NCBI GenBank assembly: GCA_030595135.1
Contig: JAUVDU010000127.1
Span: forward strand, 1-5,767
DNA length: 5,767 nucleotides
Direction of reading: 5' to 3'
Source: Deltaproteobacteria bacterium
Lineage (GTDB): Bacteria; Desulfobacterota; Anaeroferrophillalia; Anaeroferrophillales; Tharpellaceae
A program made the translations under genes and the position numbers. Positions 1-5,767 of this stretch are shown here, one piece after another (the first letter of the stretch is position 1; every line of letters begins with the position of its first letter). The notes below the pieces were generated by a model. That model had not been told where the DNA came from. It saw only the letters and a program-made list of their open reading frames with translations, and did not search any database.

Positions 1-195
1 CTTGAGGTTATGCGCGGAAATCAGGCTCTTTTCATCCATCGTGACGAGGTTGAACGTTCCTGGATCTGGATAGATTCCATTCAGGAGGCCTGGGCTCAGT
101 CTAACGAAGCTCCCAAGTCCTATCCCGCCGGCACTTGGGGGCCGGTGGCCTCGGTCGCCTTATTGGCCCGTGATGGTCGGGAATGGGAAGAATAG
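1..195 (+). CDS. zwf: Glucose-6-phosphate dehydrogenase, C-terminal end (5' truncated by window)
   Basis: The reading frame is open from base 1 and stops at TAG 193-195, giving the last 64 residues of a protein that begins upstream of the window. The pattern [16 protein letters not shown], then WIWID, then AGTWGPVAS and a final RDGREWEE is the conserved C-terminus of glucose-6-phosphate dehydrogenase. This cytoplasmic enzyme oxidises glucose 6-phosphate to 6-phosphoglucono-1,5-lactone with NAD(P)+. The Rossmann domain and the active site lie outside the window, so cofactor preference cannot be read. The ATG at position 10 is an internal methionine, because similarity to the family continues upstream of it (L-E-V before the M). 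The next gene, pgl, takes the lactone product, which supports the call. The family assignment is firm although only the end of the protein is seen. Confidence 0.93.
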   Translation, partial: LEVMRGNQALFIHRDEVERSWIWIDSIQEAWAQSNEAPKSYPAGTWGPVASVALLARDGREWEE

Positions 196-217
196 ATGTA
201 ACTCTTCAGGTAAAATT

Positions 218-916
218 ATGAGTACTATTATAAAAGAATTTCCAGACCGAAAGAGTCTGGTTGAAGCGTTAGCCGGGCAGGTCGGAGAGTTGCTCGGAAA
301 GGGGATTGTCGACAACGGTCGGGCAAGCCTGGCTTTGTCCGGCGGTTCGACGCCGGTACCTCTGTTTGAACGACTGTCTCGGTTGGATATCCCCTGGCAG
401 GATGTGGTTGTCACGCTGGTGGATGAGCGCTGGGTTGCGGTAACCGAGGCTGACTCCAATGAACGCCTTGTCCGCAGCCATCTCCTGCAAAACCGGGCGG
501 CCGCAGCCACTTTTATCGGCATGAAAAACCGGGCTGCGAGCGCCAGCGAGGGTGAAAGGGAATGCGAAGAGCAATTGCAGAACATTTCCCGGCCTTTTGA
601 TGTGTTGATTCTCGGTATGGGGGGCGATGGTCATACCGCATCCCTGTTTCCCTGGGCTGAAAAATTGGGCGCTGCAACCGCAATGGACTCAGACCGAAGC
701 TGTATGGGACTTGCCTCTCTCACCGCTCCCCATGAACGGATGAGCCTGACCCTGCCGGTGATTTTAGATTCCCGACAGCTCTATTTACACATTGTCGGGC
801 AGGATAAAAAAGATGTTCTGGATCAGGCTATGCGTAATGGCCCGGTTGAGGAGATGCCCATTCGTTTTATTTTGAAGCAGCAATCAACCCCGCTCACCGT
901 CTACTGGGCACCTTGA
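218..916 (+). CDS. pgl: 6-phosphogluconolactonase (DevB/SOL-type)
   Basis: This gene encodes 232 residues, the usual length for a DevB-type 6-phosphogluconolactonase, which hydrolyses 6-phosphogluconolactone to 6-phosphogluconate in the cytoplasm. Visible family motifs are SGGSTP (residues 41-46, sugar-phosphate binding loop), DERWV (69-73), SNE (80-82), GMGGDGHTASLFP (133-145, including the conserved Asp/His pair), PHERMSLTLP (171-180) and the terminal VYWAP. The frame is open further upstream to GTG 170 and ATG 173. The ATG at 218 is preferred because it gives the normal family N-terminus, clears the zwf stop by 22 nt, and has AGG at 208-210 seven bases upstream. The extra 16 residues from GTG 170 lie mostly within zwf coding sequence and look unlike the family. 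The Shine-Dalgarno match is short, so coupling to zwf translation is plausible. Function is confident; the start is fairly confident. Confidence 0.93.
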   Translation: MSTIIKEFPDRKSLVEALAGQVGELLGKGIVDNGRASLALSGGSTPVPLFERLSRLDIPWQDVVVTLVDERWVAVTEADSNERLVRSHLLQNRAAAATFIGMKNRAASASEGERECEEQLQNISRPFDVLILGMGGDGHTASLFPWAEKLGAATAMDSDRSCMGLASLTAPHERMSLTLPVILDSRQLYLHIVGQDKKDVLDQAMRNGPVEEMPIRFILKQQSTPLTVYWAP

Positions 917-944
917 ACCAGGGTTCACGCAAAGGAGAAGAGCA

Positions 945-2801
945 ATGCACGCAATCATTGAAAAGGTTAGCAGGCGAATAATCGAGCGCAGTAAAAAACA
1001 TCGCCAAGCCTATCTCCAGCGAGTGGAAGAGGCTCGAAGTGAAGGCGTTTTTCGCAACAACCTGCCCTGCAGCAATCTGGCTCATGATCTTGCCGCTTGT
1101 CAGGGCAGCTGCCGCACGTCATTGCTGAACGACAAGGTACCCAATATTGGGATTATCTCTGCCTATAATGATATGGTTTCAGCCCATCAGCCCTATGCGG
1201 GTTATCCTGAGATCATTAAGGAGGCCGTTGCCGGGGCCGGGGCAACAGCCCAATTTGCGGGTGGCGTTCCGGCTATGTGTGATGGGATCACCCAGGGTGA
1301 ACCGGGCATGGATATGAGCCTGGTCAGCCGCGATGTGATTGCCATGTCTACGGTAATCGCTCTTTCCCATAACCTTTTTGACGGGGTGGTGCTGCTCGGG
1401 GTTTGCGATAAGATTTTGCCGGGCCTGCTTATGGGGGCTCTCCAGTTCGGTCATCTGCCGGCAATTCTGATTCCGGCCGGCCCCATGACTTCGGGACTTC
1501 CCAATCAAGAAAAAGCCCACACTCGTGAGCTTTATGCCGAGGGGAAAATAGATAAAAAAGCGATGCTGGCCTCTGAAATGAAGGCCTACCATAGTCCCGG
1601 TACCTGCACTTTTTATGGTACTGCCAACTCTAATCAGCTCATGGCTGAGATGCTGGGCCTGCATTTGCCCGGATCCTCCTTTGTCAATGCCGGTACCAAA
1701 CTGCGTGACGGCCTGACCCGGGCTGCCGGCAAACGGATTGCAGGTATGACCCACCTGGGAGCGGACTACACTCCTCTGGCTCAGGTTATCAGTGAGAAAT
1801 CGGTGGTCAATGCCATGGTTGGCCTGCTCGCCACCGGCGGCTCTACTAATGAGACCATGCATCTGGTGGCCATTGCCAGAGCTGCAGGAATCCGCATTAA
1901 CTGGGATGACTTTTCCGATCTCTCTGATGTCGTTCCTCTGATAGTGCGTATTTATCCTAACGGTTCCGGTGATATTAACTCTTTTCAGGAGGCGGGCGGC
2001 ATGGCTCTGCTCATTCGTGAGCTGATGAAAGGCGGCATGTTGCACGAAGACGTGCTGACTGTGGCCGGTCAGGGTTTGAAAAGGTATCTGGATAAACCTG
2101 AGCTCGATGGAGAGCATGTTATTTGGCACGCTGGCCCGAACCGGGCAAAAGATCCGGAAGTTATCAGCACTGTAGACGATCCTTTTGCCGCAATCGGCGG
2201 CATCAAAGTGTTGTCCGGGAATCTGGGGCGAGCCATCATGAAGATCTCGGTTCTGAAGGATGGAGAAAAAACCTATGTTGAGGCCCCGGCCATGGTTTTT
2301 CACACTCAGCACGAACTGGAAGAGGCTTTTAAGGCCGGTAAGTTAAACCGGAATCTGGTGGCGGTTGTGCGTTTCCAGGGGCCTCAGGCTAATGGTATGC
2401 CGGAGCTCCATAAGTTGATCACCTATCTTTCGATTACCATGGATCGCGGCTACACCGTGGGGCTGGTTACAGATGGACGATTGTCCGGGGCCTCGGGCAA
2501 GGTTCCTTTTGCCATTCACTGTACGCCAGAGGCCTATTGTGGCGGAATGCTGGCCAAGGTTCAGGATGGTGATGTGATCCGGATGGATGCAGATAATAAT
2601 CTTCTGGAATTGAAAGTGGATCGTCAGGAACTTGAGAAACGGGACTATGCTGATCCCAAGTTTGGCCCCAATCGCTATGGTCTGGGACGGCAGATATTTG
2701 CACCTCTCCGCAAAAATCTGCTCGGTGCCGAAGAAGGGGCCAGTTCCATTTTCACCTATACGGATGAAAGCCGGCATGTTATTGTATCAGATAAATCATA
2801 G
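945..2801 (+). CDS. edd: Phosphogluconate dehydratase (Entner-Doudoroff)
   Basis: This gene encodes 618 residues of the IlvD/Edd dehydratase family. The product converts 6-phosphogluconate to 2-keto-3-deoxy-6-phosphogluconate (KDPG) and water using a [4Fe-4S] cluster, and such enzymes are typically sensitive to oxygen. Family signature 1 is seen around GVCDKILPGLLMGA (residues 152-165) and signature 2 around LVTDGRLSGASGK (507-519). Cys154 and Cys221 (in PGTCTFYGTANSNQ) sit at the positions recalled as cluster ligands in E. coli Edd; Cys112 in PAMCDGITQGEPG is also conserved. The motif HQPYAGYPEII (81-91) and the segment INWDDFSDLSDVVPL (318-332) favour Edd over IlvD (dihydroxy-acid dehydratase). 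The start at ATG 945 has a strong AGGAG (933-937) with a 7-nt spacer, 28 nt after pgl. Compared with the recalled E. coli protein, which ends near SIF, the C-terminus carries about 15 extra residues. The enzyme acts between Pgl and Eda, and all three are encoded here. Confidence 0.97.
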   Translation: MHAIIEKVSRRIIERSKKHRQAYLQRVEEARSEGVFRNNLPCSNLAHDLAACQGSCRTSLLNDKVPNIGIISAYNDMVSAHQPYAGYPEIIKEAVAGAGATAQFAGGVPAMCDGITQGEPGMDMSLVSRDVIAMSTVIALSHNLFDGVVLLGVCDKILPGLLMGALQFGHLPAILIPAGPMTSGLPNQEKAHTRELYAEGKIDKKAMLASEMKAYHSPGTCTFYGTANSNQLMAEMLGLHLPGSSFVNAGTKLRDGLTRAAGKRIAGMTHLGADYTPLAQVISEKSVVNAMVGLLATGGSTNETMHLVAIARAAGIRINWDDFSDLSDVVPLIVRIYPNGSGDINSFQEAGGMALLIRELMKGGMLHEDVLTVAGQGLKRYLDKPELDGEHVIWHAGPNRAKDPEVISTVDDPFAAIGGIKVLSGNLGRAIMKISVLKDGEKTYVEAPAMVFHTQHELEEAFKAGKLNRNLVAVVRFQGPQANGMPELHKLITYLSITMDRGYTVGLVTDGRLSGASGKVPFAIHCTPEAYCGGMLAKVQDGDVIRMDADNNLLELKVDRQELEKRDYADPKFGPNRYGLGRQIFAPLRKNLLGAEEGASSIFTYTDESRHVIVSDKS

Positions 2802-2804
2802 TAT

Positions 2805-2950
2805 ATATTCGACTACTGTTTATTGAAATCTTGTTTTTACCACAGAGTTCACAGAGAGCACAGAGTTCTCTGTGAACTCTGTGCTCTCTGTGGTAATTTA
2901 CAGCCTGGCTTACAATGGCTGATTTGTTGTTTTGATGAATAGTCGAATAT
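2805..2950. repeat. 11-bp inverted repeat bracketing the edd-eda spacer; possible miniature element or paired operator
   Basis: ATATTCGACTA at 2805-2815 is repeated perfectly as its reverse complement TAGTCGAATAT at 2940-2950. The arms enclose 124 nt that contain the CACAGAG palindrome. The left arm starts three bases after the edd stop codon and the right arm ends 26 bases before the eda start. The whole 146-nt unit has no coding capacity. The arms are not concentric with the inner palindrome: their midpoint is about 2877.5 and that of the palindrome is 2866.5. What is seen is the repeat itself. Three readings are possible: short terminal inverted repeats of a non-autonomous mobile element, two operator half-sites or sites for a regulator, or the basal stem of a larger RNA fold. 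No clear target-site duplication flanks it, which weakens the mobile-element reading. Confidence 0.6.
2837..2896. repeat. 60-nt palindrome of six CACAGAG/CTCTGTG heptamers at 9-nt period
   Basis: CACAGAG occurs at 2841, 2850 and 2859, and its reverse complement CTCTGTG occurs at 2868, 2877 and 2886, each separated by a 2-nt spacer. The outer arm is extended by TTAC (2837-2840) pairing with GTAA (2893-2896). In the concentric register the heptamers pair but the spacers do not, giving 2x2 internal loops. Two registers slipped by one 9-nt unit pair perfectly: 2850-2868 with 2874-2892 (19 bp, 5-nt loop) and 2841-2857 with 2867-2883 (17 bp, 9-nt loop). From memory, intergenic palindromes built on CACAGAG units recur in many Gram-negative genomes as multicopy REP-like repeats; no search was made. 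No T-run follows the stem on either strand, so it is not a standard intrinsic terminator. Confidence 0.9.
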
Positions 2951-2953
2951 GAT
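2924..2953 (+). promoter_or_regulatory. Possible sigma-70-type promoter for eda-pta-ackA
   Basis: TATGAT at 2948-2953 matches five of six bases of the -10 consensus. TTGTTG at 2924-2929 is a weak -35 match (the first three bases) with an 18-nt spacer. Transcription would start near 2960 and leave a short leader before the eda ATG at 2977. The right arm of the 11-bp inverted repeat (2940-2950) lies in the spacer and overlaps the -10, where a repressor would be expected to bind. A promoter here would make sense because this is the only sizeable gap in the cluster. The match is weak and could be chance in AT-rich DNA. Confidence 0.3.
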
Positions 2954-2976
2954 GAACTCGTAACCTGGTAAAAATT

Positions 2977-3627
2977 ATGCCCAATATAAGAAACTGGAAA
3001 ATATCAGCCCTTGATGTTCTTCGGGCCGGGCCGGTAGTGCCGGTTATTGTGATAAACGAGATCGCACAGGCGGTTCCCCTGGCCAAAGCTCTTCTGGCAG
3101 GTGGTATCAAAGTCCTGGAAGTGACCTTGCGCAGTGAGGTGGCCGTCGATGCTATCCGCCGGATCAGTGAGGAGGTTCCCGAGGCCATAATAGGTGCCGG
3201 AACCGTGCTTACACCCGAAGACTTGCAGGCAGTAACCGAGGCTGGGGCAGTTTTTGCGATCAGCCCCGGTCTGACTCCGAGCCTGATGGATGCCGCTAAC
3301 CACGGGCCTGTCAGCTTGATCCCGGGGATTGCCACGGCCTCGGAGTTGATGTCCGGGATGGTGATGGGCTATAATGAGTTCAAATTCTTTCCTGCCGAGG
3401 CGGCGGGGGGGGTGCCGATGTTGAAATCGCTTAGCGGCCCCTTTCCCCAAATCACTTTTTGCCCCACTGGTGGTATCTCTTTGCGAAATTACAACGAGTA
3501 TCTTAGCCTTGCCAATGTTGCCTGTGTCGGCGGTTCCTGGATTGTGCCGGCAGATGCTATCCAGCTGGGAGATTGGCAGAGGATCACCACATTGGCGCGT
3601 GATGCGGTAGCCGGGAGTCGAAGCTGA
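2977..3627 (+). CDS. eda: KDPG aldolase (2-dehydro-3-deoxy-phosphogluconate aldolase)
   Basis: This gene encodes 216 residues, close to the usual length of class I KDPG aldolase (about 213 in E. coli). The enzyme cleaves KDPG to pyruvate and glyceraldehyde 3-phosphate and often also acts on 4-hydroxy-2-oxoglutarate. The Schiff-base lysine is Lys136 in EFKFFPAEA (134-142). The catalytic glutamate is Glu48 in LEVTLRSE (47-54). [11 protein letters not shown] (73-83), ISPGLT (95-100), CPTGGIS (162-168, phosphate binding) and GGSWIVPAD (185-193) complete the (beta/alpha)8 barrel signature. The ATG at 2977 fits the family N-terminus ([11 protein letters not shown]). Only a weak GG lies upstream (2967-2968), so initiation may be modest. 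The TGA stop (3625-3627) overlaps the pta ATG, so the two are probably translationally coupled. A run of eight G at 3405-3412 falls just after the catalytic lysine segment. Confidence 0.97.
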   Translation: MPNIRNWKISALDVLRAGPVVPVIVINEIAQAVPLAKALLAGGIKVLEVTLRSEVAVDAIRRISEEVPEAIIGAGTVLTPEDLQAVTEAGAVFAISPGLTPSLMDAANHGPVSLIPGIATASELMSGMVMGYNEFKFFPAEAAGGVPMLKSLSGPFPQITFCPTGGISLRNYNEYLSLANVACVGGSWIVPADAIQLGDWQRITTLARDAVAGSRS

Positions 3628-5723
3628 TGGCTGAAAGTCTTTATATAGCAAGTCTTGAACCGAACAGCGGCAAGTTGCTGATTACGTTGGGGATCATGGA
3701 GGTTCTCTCCCGGCGGGTGGAACGACTCGGTTTTTTTCACGCTATTTCTCCGACCTCAGCCGCTGAGGATAGTCATATTAAGTTGCTCTCCAGCCGTTTT
3801 TCCCTCTCTTTGCAACCAGAAGAGATGATCGGGGTTACGCATGAACAGGCCAAAACCTGGATTGCCGCCGGGCAGGAGAAGCGTCTTTTTCGTGAAATTG
3901 TGACAAAATTCAGGGAGGCGGAAGAAAAATGTGATTTTCTTCTTTGTGAGGGGCCGGATATCACCCATCTATCCGAAGCTTTTGATTATACAACTTCCGT
4001 GCGTATTGCCAGAGAACTGGGTTGTCCGGCACTCTACGTTGCTTCAGGATACCAGGCCACAATTGCTGAGTTGTTCGAGACAGTCAAGGTTGCGGAAAAG
4101 AGTTTTCGCCGGTTGCAAACTCCGCTGCTGGCGATCTTGGTCAACCGGGTTGATCTGGATATCATTGATGAGGCCGAAGCCGAGTTACGGAAAGTTTTCG
4201 GCAACGATGTTGCCATCGATCTTCTTCCCGAAGTGGAATGCCTGGGGCATCCGACCATGGAGGAGATTGTTCAGGAGCTGCAGGCAGAGTGGTTCAGCGG
4301 GTCGCAAGAGAACTTAAAGTGTGATGTGGCTGGTTTTAAGGTGGCAGCTATGGGGCCGGCCAACTTTCTTGATTACCTGGAAAAGGGCGATCTGATTATT
4401 ACTCCGGGTGACCGACCAGATATTATCTTTACCACCCTTGCCGCCATTGCCTCAAAAAATTATCCTTCTCCGGTGGGCATGCTGCTCTCCGGTAATCTAA
4501 CCCCGGCTCCTTCCATTGTCCGACTTCTTGAAGGGCTGGATGATTTGGCGATTCCTATCTATCGGGTTGCCGGCGACACCTATCGCACAGTTATGCAGGC
4601 CTCCGCCGTACAAGGCCGCCTGCGACCGGAAAACGAACGTAAGATCGCCATGGCTCTGGGTATGTTTGAAAGCAATGTTGATATTGCCGCGCTCGGAGAG
4701 AAATTCCGGGTCACCCCATCGACCACGCTGTCACCCCTGATGTTTGAATACTCACTTTTTCAGCGTGCCCGGCAGGAGCGTAAACATATTGTTTTGCCGG
4801 AGGGTGACGATGATCGTATTCTGCAGGCGGCAGAGTTGCTGCGTCTGCGGGATGTGGTGGAGCTGACCATCCTTGGCGAGGAGAAAAAGCTGCGTTCTCG
4901 GGCCGCAAGCCTGGGACTTACTCTGGATGGAGTAAACTTCATCGATCCACAGACCTCCAGTCTGCGCGATGAGTTTGCCGAGACCTTTTTTGAGTTGCGC
5001 AAAGACAAAGGGGTGACCCTGGATAACGCCCGGGATGCGATGACCGATTTCAGTTATTTTGGCACTATGATGGTGTATAAAAATATGGCTGACGGCATGG
5101 TTTCCGGAGCCTCTCACACCACGGCCCACACGATTCGTCCGGCATTTCAGTTTATTCGTACCCCGCCTGATGTAATGGTGGTCTCTTCTGTTTTTCTGAT
5201 GTGTTTTGACACTCGGGTTTTGGTCTATGGCGATTGTGCCATAAATCCCAATCCCAATCCGGAACAACTGGCTGAAATTGCGATCAGTTCGGCCCGGACG
5301 GCTCAAATGTTCGGGGTTGAACCTATCGTTGCCATGCTCTCTTACTCCAGTGGGGTTTCGGGTGCCGGGGCCGCCGTGGAGCAGGTTCGACGAGCTGTGG
5401 AGATTGCTAAAAAACGCCGGCCGGATCTGAAGATCGACGGGCCCATCCAGTATGATGCGACGATTGATGCGACGGTGGCGCGTAAGAAGATGCCGGACAG
5501 CGAGGTTGCAGGCAGAGCCACAGTCTTTATATTTCCCGATCTCAATACGGGAAACAATACTTATAAAGCGGTGCAGCGCGCTTCCGGGGCGGTGGCCATT
5601 GGCCCGGTTTTGCAGGGTTTGAACAAACCGGTTAATGACCTGTCCCGAGGCTGTCTGGTTGCTGATATTGTCAATACCGTGGCAATTACGGCGATTCAGG
5701 CGCAGAACTGGAAAGAGGTGTAG
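3627..5723 (+). CDS. pta: Phosphate acetyltransferase, long three-domain form
   Basis: This gene encodes 698 residues, the size of long-form Pta (about 714 in E. coli). The enzyme interconverts acetyl-CoA plus phosphate with acetyl phosphate plus CoA in the cytoplasm. Domains in order are: an N-terminal P-loop-like (BioD/CobQ-related) domain with EPNSGK (11-16) and LLCEGPD; a DRTGG domain at roughly 230-345 with ITPGDRPDII; and the catalytic PTA_PTB domain from about residue 372 to the end. The last shows KHIVLPEGDDDRILQAA, MADGMVSGASHTTAHTIRP, GDCAINPNPNP (from 535), DGPIQYDATIDATVA and FPDLNTGNNTYKAVQRASGA (PDLN at 637-640). The two N-terminal domains are regarded as regulatory in this family. 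The ATG at 3627 shares a base with the eda stop, and GGGAG (3613-3617) lies 9 nt upstream, a good ribosome binding site inside eda. ackA follows directly, as is typical. Confidence 0.97.
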   Translation: MAESLYIASLEPNSGKLLITLGIMEVLSRRVERLGFFHAISPTSAAEDSHIKLLSSRFSLSLQPEEMIGVTHEQAKTWIAAGQEKRLFREIVTKFREAEEKCDFLLCEGPDITHLSEAFDYTTSVRIARELGCPALYVASGYQATIAELFETVKVAEKSFRRLQTPLLAILVNRVDLDIIDEAEAELRKVFGNDVAIDLLPEVECLGHPTMEEIVQELQAEWFSGSQENLKCDVAGFKVAAMGPANFLDYLEKGDLIITPGDRPDIIFTTLAAIASKNYPSPVGMLLSGNLTPAPSIVRLLEGLDDLAIPIYRVAGDTYRTVMQASAVQGRLRPENERKIAMALGMFESNVDIAALGEKFRVTPSTTLSPLMFEYSLFQRARQERKHIVLPEGDDDRILQAAELLRLRDVVELTILGEEKKLRSRAASLGLTLDGVNFIDPQTSSLRDEFAETFFELRKDKGVTLDNARDAMTDFSYFGTMMVYKNMADGMVSGASHTTAHTIRPAFQFIRTPPDVMVVSSVFLMCFDTRVLVYGDCAINPNPNPEQLAEIAISSARTAQMFGVEPIVAMLSYSSGVSGAGAAVEQVRRAVEIAKKRRPDLKIDGPIQYDATIDATVARKKMPDSEVAGRATVFIFPDLNTGNNTYKAVQRASGAVAIGPVLQGLNKPVNDLSRGCLVADIVNTVAITAIQAQNWKEV
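5715..5718 (+). promoter_or_regulatory. Ribosome binding site bearing on the ackA start
   Basis: GAGG at 5715-5718, within AGAGGTG at the very end of pta, is the only good Shine-Dalgarno match before ackA. It is 8 nt from an in-frame TTG at 5727 and 17 nt from the ATG at 5736. Spacing therefore favours TTG 5727, while family N-termini favour ATG 5736. Confidence 0.5.
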
Positions 5724-5735
5724 CCTTTGAAAATC

Positions 5736-5767
5736 ATGAAAATATTGGTATTCAACTCAGGTTCATC
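5736..5767 (+). CDS. ackA: Acetate kinase, N-terminal start (3' truncated by window)
   Basis: Only ten full codons and two bases are present, reading MKILVFNSGS and then a partial Ser codon. This is the characteristic beginning of acetate kinase (usually MKxLVxNxGSSS), the ASKHA-fold enzyme that transfers phosphate from acetyl phosphate to ADP. The position 12 nt after pta strongly supports it, because pta-ackA is a common pair. The alternative in-frame TTG at 5727 would add MKI in front, giving MKIMKILVFNSGS, and has the better-placed ribosome binding site. The ATG is given here because it matches the family N-terminus; the start is unresolved. Nothing can be said about the catalytic residues, which lie outside the window. 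Confidence 0.88.
   Translation, partial: MKILVFNSGS

Noticed and set aside
170..217. Longer pgl start at GTG 170 or ATG 173
   Set aside because: The added residues come mostly from the zwf coding region in another frame, do not look like the family N-terminus, and the length from 218 already matches the family.
1179..2312. 377-residue open frame on the minus strand opposite edd
   Set aside because: It lies wholly antisense to a clear edd gene, its translation has no recognisable domain, and it has no supporting start context. It is a shadow of edd codon bias.
2837..2896. CRISPR array
   Set aside because: The 9-nt periodic heptamers have only 2-nt spacers and invert at the centre. There are no unique spacers of CRISPR length and no cas genes.
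2837..2900. Intrinsic (rho-independent) terminator after edd
   Set aside because: The stem is strong, but no T-run follows it on the plus strand (AATTTACAG follows), and on the minus strand an A-run follows. The T5 at 2834-2838 lies before the stem, on the wrong side.
2888..2903. HexR-like operator (TGTGGTAATTTACA)
   Set aside because: It has GTAA and TTAC halves but the spacing is too short compared with the recalled TGTAATTAAATTACA consensus, and most of the left side belongs to the CACAGAG palindrome.
3004..3651. 215-residue open frame on the minus strand opposite eda
   Set aside because: It is antisense to a well-supported aldolase with intact catalytic residues, and the translation is low in family-like features.
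5245..5262. Short tandem repeat AATCCC in pta
   Set aside because: It encodes the Asn-Pro repeats of a conserved Pta motif, so protein conservation explains it.
4752..5306. 184-residue open frame on the minus strand opposite the pta catalytic domain
   Set aside because: It is antisense to conserved Pta motifs and has no recognisable protein features.

Overview
This window is a compact, one-direction (+ strand) block of central carbon metabolism. In order it holds the 3' end of zwf (glucose-6-phosphate dehydrogenase), pgl (6-phosphogluconolactonase), edd (6-phosphogluconate dehydratase), a 175-nt gap rich in inverted repeats, eda (KDPG aldolase), pta (long-form phosphate acetyltransferase) and the first codons of ackA (acetate kinase). 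Every gene was recognised from protein motifs and length. No tRNA, rRNA, CRISPR array, integrase or transposase gene is visible.

Organism: a Gram-negative bacterium is likely. Edd and Eda resemble the enterobacterial proteins closely along their whole length, and Pta has the long three-domain architecture. Codon use looks uniform across the genes, with moderate GC. This suits a gammaproteobacterium or a Desulfobacterota (former deltaproteobacterial) lineage. The sequence does not decide between them.

Layout: 1-195 zwf end; 218-916 pgl, 22 nt after zwf; 945-2801 edd, 28 nt after pgl; 2802-2976 non-coding; 2977-3627 eda; 3627-5723 pta, overlapping the eda stop by one base; ackA from 5736 (or 5727) to the window edge. 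The gap between edd and eda is the only real break. It carries a 60-nt palindrome made of CACAGAG heptamers at a 9-nt period, an 11-bp inverted repeat bracketing that palindrome, and a possible promoter for eda-pta-ackA.

How the genes work together: Zwf, Pgl, Edd and Eda form the complete oxidative Entner-Doudoroff route from glucose 6-phosphate to pyruvate plus glyceraldehyde 3-phosphate. Pta and AckA turn acetyl-CoA into acetate with ATP formation. The missing step, pyruvate to acetyl-CoA, is not encoded here. The arrangement suggests that sugar breakdown by the low-ATP Entner-Doudoroff route is expressed together with the acetate branch that recovers ATP. The enzymes are ordinary family members. 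The non-coding module between edd and eda is the part most worth a second look.
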